Source: Candidatus Sulfotelmatobacter sp. | GTDB lineage: Bacteria; Acidobacteriota; Terriglobia; Terriglobales; SbA1 | Assembly (NCBI GenBank): GCA_030151135.1 | Contig: JASLEQ010000082.1 | Coordinates: 1 to 7,239, forward strand | Length of the DNA stretch: 7,239 nucleotides | Direction: 5' to 3' | Part shown: piece after piece, positions 5,359 through 7,239 of the stretch | How positions within the stretch are numbered: the stretch's first letter is position 1 | Layout: each line of letters starts with the position of its first letter | Made by a program: the position numbers and the translations under genes | The notes under the pieces: model-generated | Seen by the model: the letters and a program-made list of their open reading frames with translations, nothing else | What the model was told of the DNA's origin: nothing | The model's database searches: none

Positions 5359-7239
5359 CTAGTAGTGAAAACGATATTTGACTTCAACATAAATCTCACG
5401 CGGAGCATTCCAGTGGAATCCTCCAAACGTTACGCTGTTGTCGTACTCCACTCTCCGGTTCGCGACATTCAGGGCGTTCAGGGATGCCGAGAAGCTCTCG
5501 CCGAATTCCTTGCCCAGGGAGAGATCAAAGGTCGTGTGTTGCGGCAGATAGTTGCCCGGATAGGGCTGTCCCGGAAATGCGTTGGCAAAACCTGATCCGT
5601 AGTAAACGTTCGTTGAAGCATAGGATCGCCACGGAAGCTCCATTTCTCCGCCCACATTCAAAGTATTGCGTTGGTCGTGATCCAACGGGGAGAGGCCTTC
5701 GGGCAAGGAAAAGTCAGTTAACCCTCCGGTGATTGCGCCGCCACCTTCGGCAATCTGATTGGAATAAGCGAGATGAAGTTGGCCGCGATGGGCAATGCGA
5801 GGAGATCGCAGCGTAACCTCCCAACCCCGGATCAACGCCTCTCCAATCGTAATGGGGAAGAAGAGATTCGACTCGCCGATATTGCTGTGATCGAAGAAAT
5901 TCACTGCCCTGGTTCGGAATGTGTCCGCGTCCAGACTCCAACCACGCCACGGGATTATGACGCCGAATTGATGTTCTTCATCCCGTTCACCGCGAAGCGG
6001 AATGAATCCGAGATCGTTGGCGCTAGCGAATTGTTCCAGCGGACCGGAAGCTGTGAGCAACGGAGGGGCTTGGTAATAGTGTCCATAGAAGGCTCGGAAA
6101 GTCCAGTTTAGGCGGGGCACTGTGAGAGCTGCGCCAAATCGCGGACTGATCGCATTCTCGGAGACGCCTCCGCTAAAGTGTGTTGGGCGCATTCCAGCCA
6201 TTAACGTCAGCCAGGGTGCGACTTTGAATTTGTCGTCAAGGAAGAATGCCGCGAGACTTCCACCCCGGTTTTCAGTGGTGGTGAATGCCGGATTGCCGCT
6301 GCCGTCATTAAAGATCGCACCAAAAAGCTCGTTATCGTGCTGATAAAAGCTGTACAGGCCAACCTGCAAATTGTTCCGGGCAACGTTGGCGGAAAAGCTC
6401 ACCTGGCCGCCGCCATAGGTTGAACCACGGTCCTGAGTCGTGGCAACCGGAATGTCATACGGTGAGCTGTCGTAGTTCGCGCGGTTGTAGTGGAAAAACG
6501 GTGACACCGTCAGCAGATATCGCGAATTGAAGGTATGGACCCAAGAAAAATTGGCAATGGCATCAGACTCATGGTCGCCATCGCGAAATCCAATGCTCGG
6601 GTATTGGCCATCGACGGCATTGTTTTCAAGGTCGTCGGGATAAGGGTCGTAAGGAATCTGATAGTAGTCTTTACGCAGGGAGGTCACGAAACGCAACTGG
6701 TCTGATGGGTCCAGGTTGAAGATGAGGGATCCGAAACCGCCGTAACCGTTTGCAGCATCGTGGACCACCTGGGGAACAGGCGTCTGAATACCGAGATTGC
6801 TACGGTTGCCATTTACGCTCGCATAGTACGCAAAGCGCTGCGTGTGGCCACCCAGGTTGAACTGATCGTTCGTCTGATAGAAGTTTCCGGCACTCAGAAT
6901 CAGTTCAGCTTCGTTGTTTCGTTCAAATCCTGTCCTGGGAACGATATTGAAAACGCCATAGGTGCGGTCTCCGAATTCTGCGCTGTAGCTGCCGCGATCA
7001 ACCTCCATATAGTCGATGTCTTTCGGATCGAATTGTGGCCCAAGATTCGACGCAATGTTCGTATTCGGCACAGGCACACCGTCGATTAGCCAGCTTGTCT
7101 GGTGTCCTCCCCGAACATGCAATTGATCGTGTGTAACGTAGGATCCCGGAACGTAATCCGTGATCATCGCCAGACTATTCGTGCGTGACGCACCGGGGGT
7201 TCGATCAATATCGTGGCGGTCAAGCATCGTCGTAGGCGT
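5359..7239 (-). CDS. TonB-dependent receptor, plug and barrel (5' end outside window)
   Basis: The frame is open past the right edge (codons T-P-T-T precede the ATG at 7227), so that ATG is internal and the gene starts outside. Counting from 7227, residues 1-100 are most of the plug: 'TNSLAMITDYVPGSYVTHDQ', 'LHVRGGHQTSWLIDGVPVPN', 'IDYMEVDRGSYSAEFGDRTY' and 'GVFNIVPRTG'. Residues 105-622 are barrel, with 'SPRFGAALTVPRLNWTFRAF' and 'SASLNALNVANRRVEYDN', ending in an aromatic residue ('KYRFHY', TAG at 5359-5361). The terminal Tyr instead of Phe is less common but fits outer-membrane assembly. There is no cysteine in the visible 626 residues, unlike the other two receptors here. His is frequent. 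It is the most upstream visible gene of the minus-strand cluster. The substrate is unknown; a metal or metallophore is suggested only by the neighbours. Confidence 0.9.
   Translation of the reverse strand, partial: TPTTMLDRHDIDRTPGASRTNSLAMITDYVPGSYVTHDQLHVRGGHQTSWLIDGVPVPNTNIASNLGPQFDPKDIDYMEVDRGSYSAEFGDRTYGVFNIVPRTGFERNNEAELILSAGNFYQTNDQFNLGGHTQRFAYYASVNGNRSNLGIQTPVPQVVHDAANGYGGFGSLIFNLDPSDQLRFVTSLRKDYYQIPYDPYPDDLENNAVDGQYPSIGFRDGDHESDAIANFSWVHTFNSRYLLTVSPFFHYNRANYDSSPYDIPVATTQDRGSTYGGGQVSFSANVARNNLQVGLYSFYQHDNELFGAIFNDGSGNPAFTTTENRGGSLAAFFLDDKFKVAPWLTLMAGMRPTHFSGGVSENAISPRFGAALTVPRLNWTFRAFYGHYYQAPPLLTASGPLEQFASANDLGFIPLRGERDEEHQFGVIIPWRGWSLDADTFRTRAVNFFDHSNIGESNLFFPITIGEALIRGWEVTLRSPRIAHRGQLHLAYSNQIAEGGGAITGGLTDFSLPEGLSPLDHDQRNTLNVGGEMELPWRSYASTNVYYGSGFANAFPGQPYPGNYLPQHTTFDLSLGKEFGESFSASLNALNVANRRVEYDNSVTFGGFHWNAPREIYVEVKYRFHY

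Overview
The window looks like a piece of chromosome from an Acidobacteriota bacterium (Terriglobia-like). This is inferred from the style of its three large outer-membrane receptors: a carboxypeptidase-regulatory-like domain, a TonB plug and a long beta-barrel, of the kind that fills acidobacterial genomes. GC content is moderate. No rRNA, tRNA, CRISPR array, transposase or integrase was seen, so the taxonomic call rests on protein style only.

Layout: (1) 1-1510, plus strand: the C-terminal part of a large Oar-like TonB-dependent receptor whose start lies outside the window. (2) 1511-1545: a 35-bp convergent junction. (3) 1546-7239, all minus strand and read from right to left: a TonB-dependent receptor cut by the window edge (5359-7239); a small exported Cys/His protein (4939-5250); a complete second receptor with signal peptide and carboxypeptidase-like domain (2129-4822); a 55-residue single-span membrane protein with a Cys-x-x-Cys in its membrane helix (1881-2048); an 18-codon mini-ORF (1803-1859) whose stop overlaps the next start in ATGA; and a short MerC-domain membrane protein (1546-1806).

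The minus-strand genes probably form one operon or a set of coupled units. MerC proteins bind and transport mercury and possibly other soft or transition metals. Elsewhere, MerC-domain genes sit next to TonB-dependent receptors in zinc or metal uptake loci. The reading offered here is a metal-handling module: two outer-membrane receptors, an exported Cys/His protein that could bind metal in the periplasm, and two inner-membrane thiol proteins. The metal cannot be told from the sequence, and no regulator such as Zur or MerR is present.

The spaces between these genes hold structure. There is a terminator-like hairpin with a T-run before the second receptor, and a small hairpin directly beside that receptor's ribosome binding site. 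Two tandem hairpins lie between the receptor and the 55-residue gene, the second touching that gene's ribosome binding site. A plausible promoter precedes the exported Cys/His protein. Expression within the operon may therefore be tuned gene by gene.
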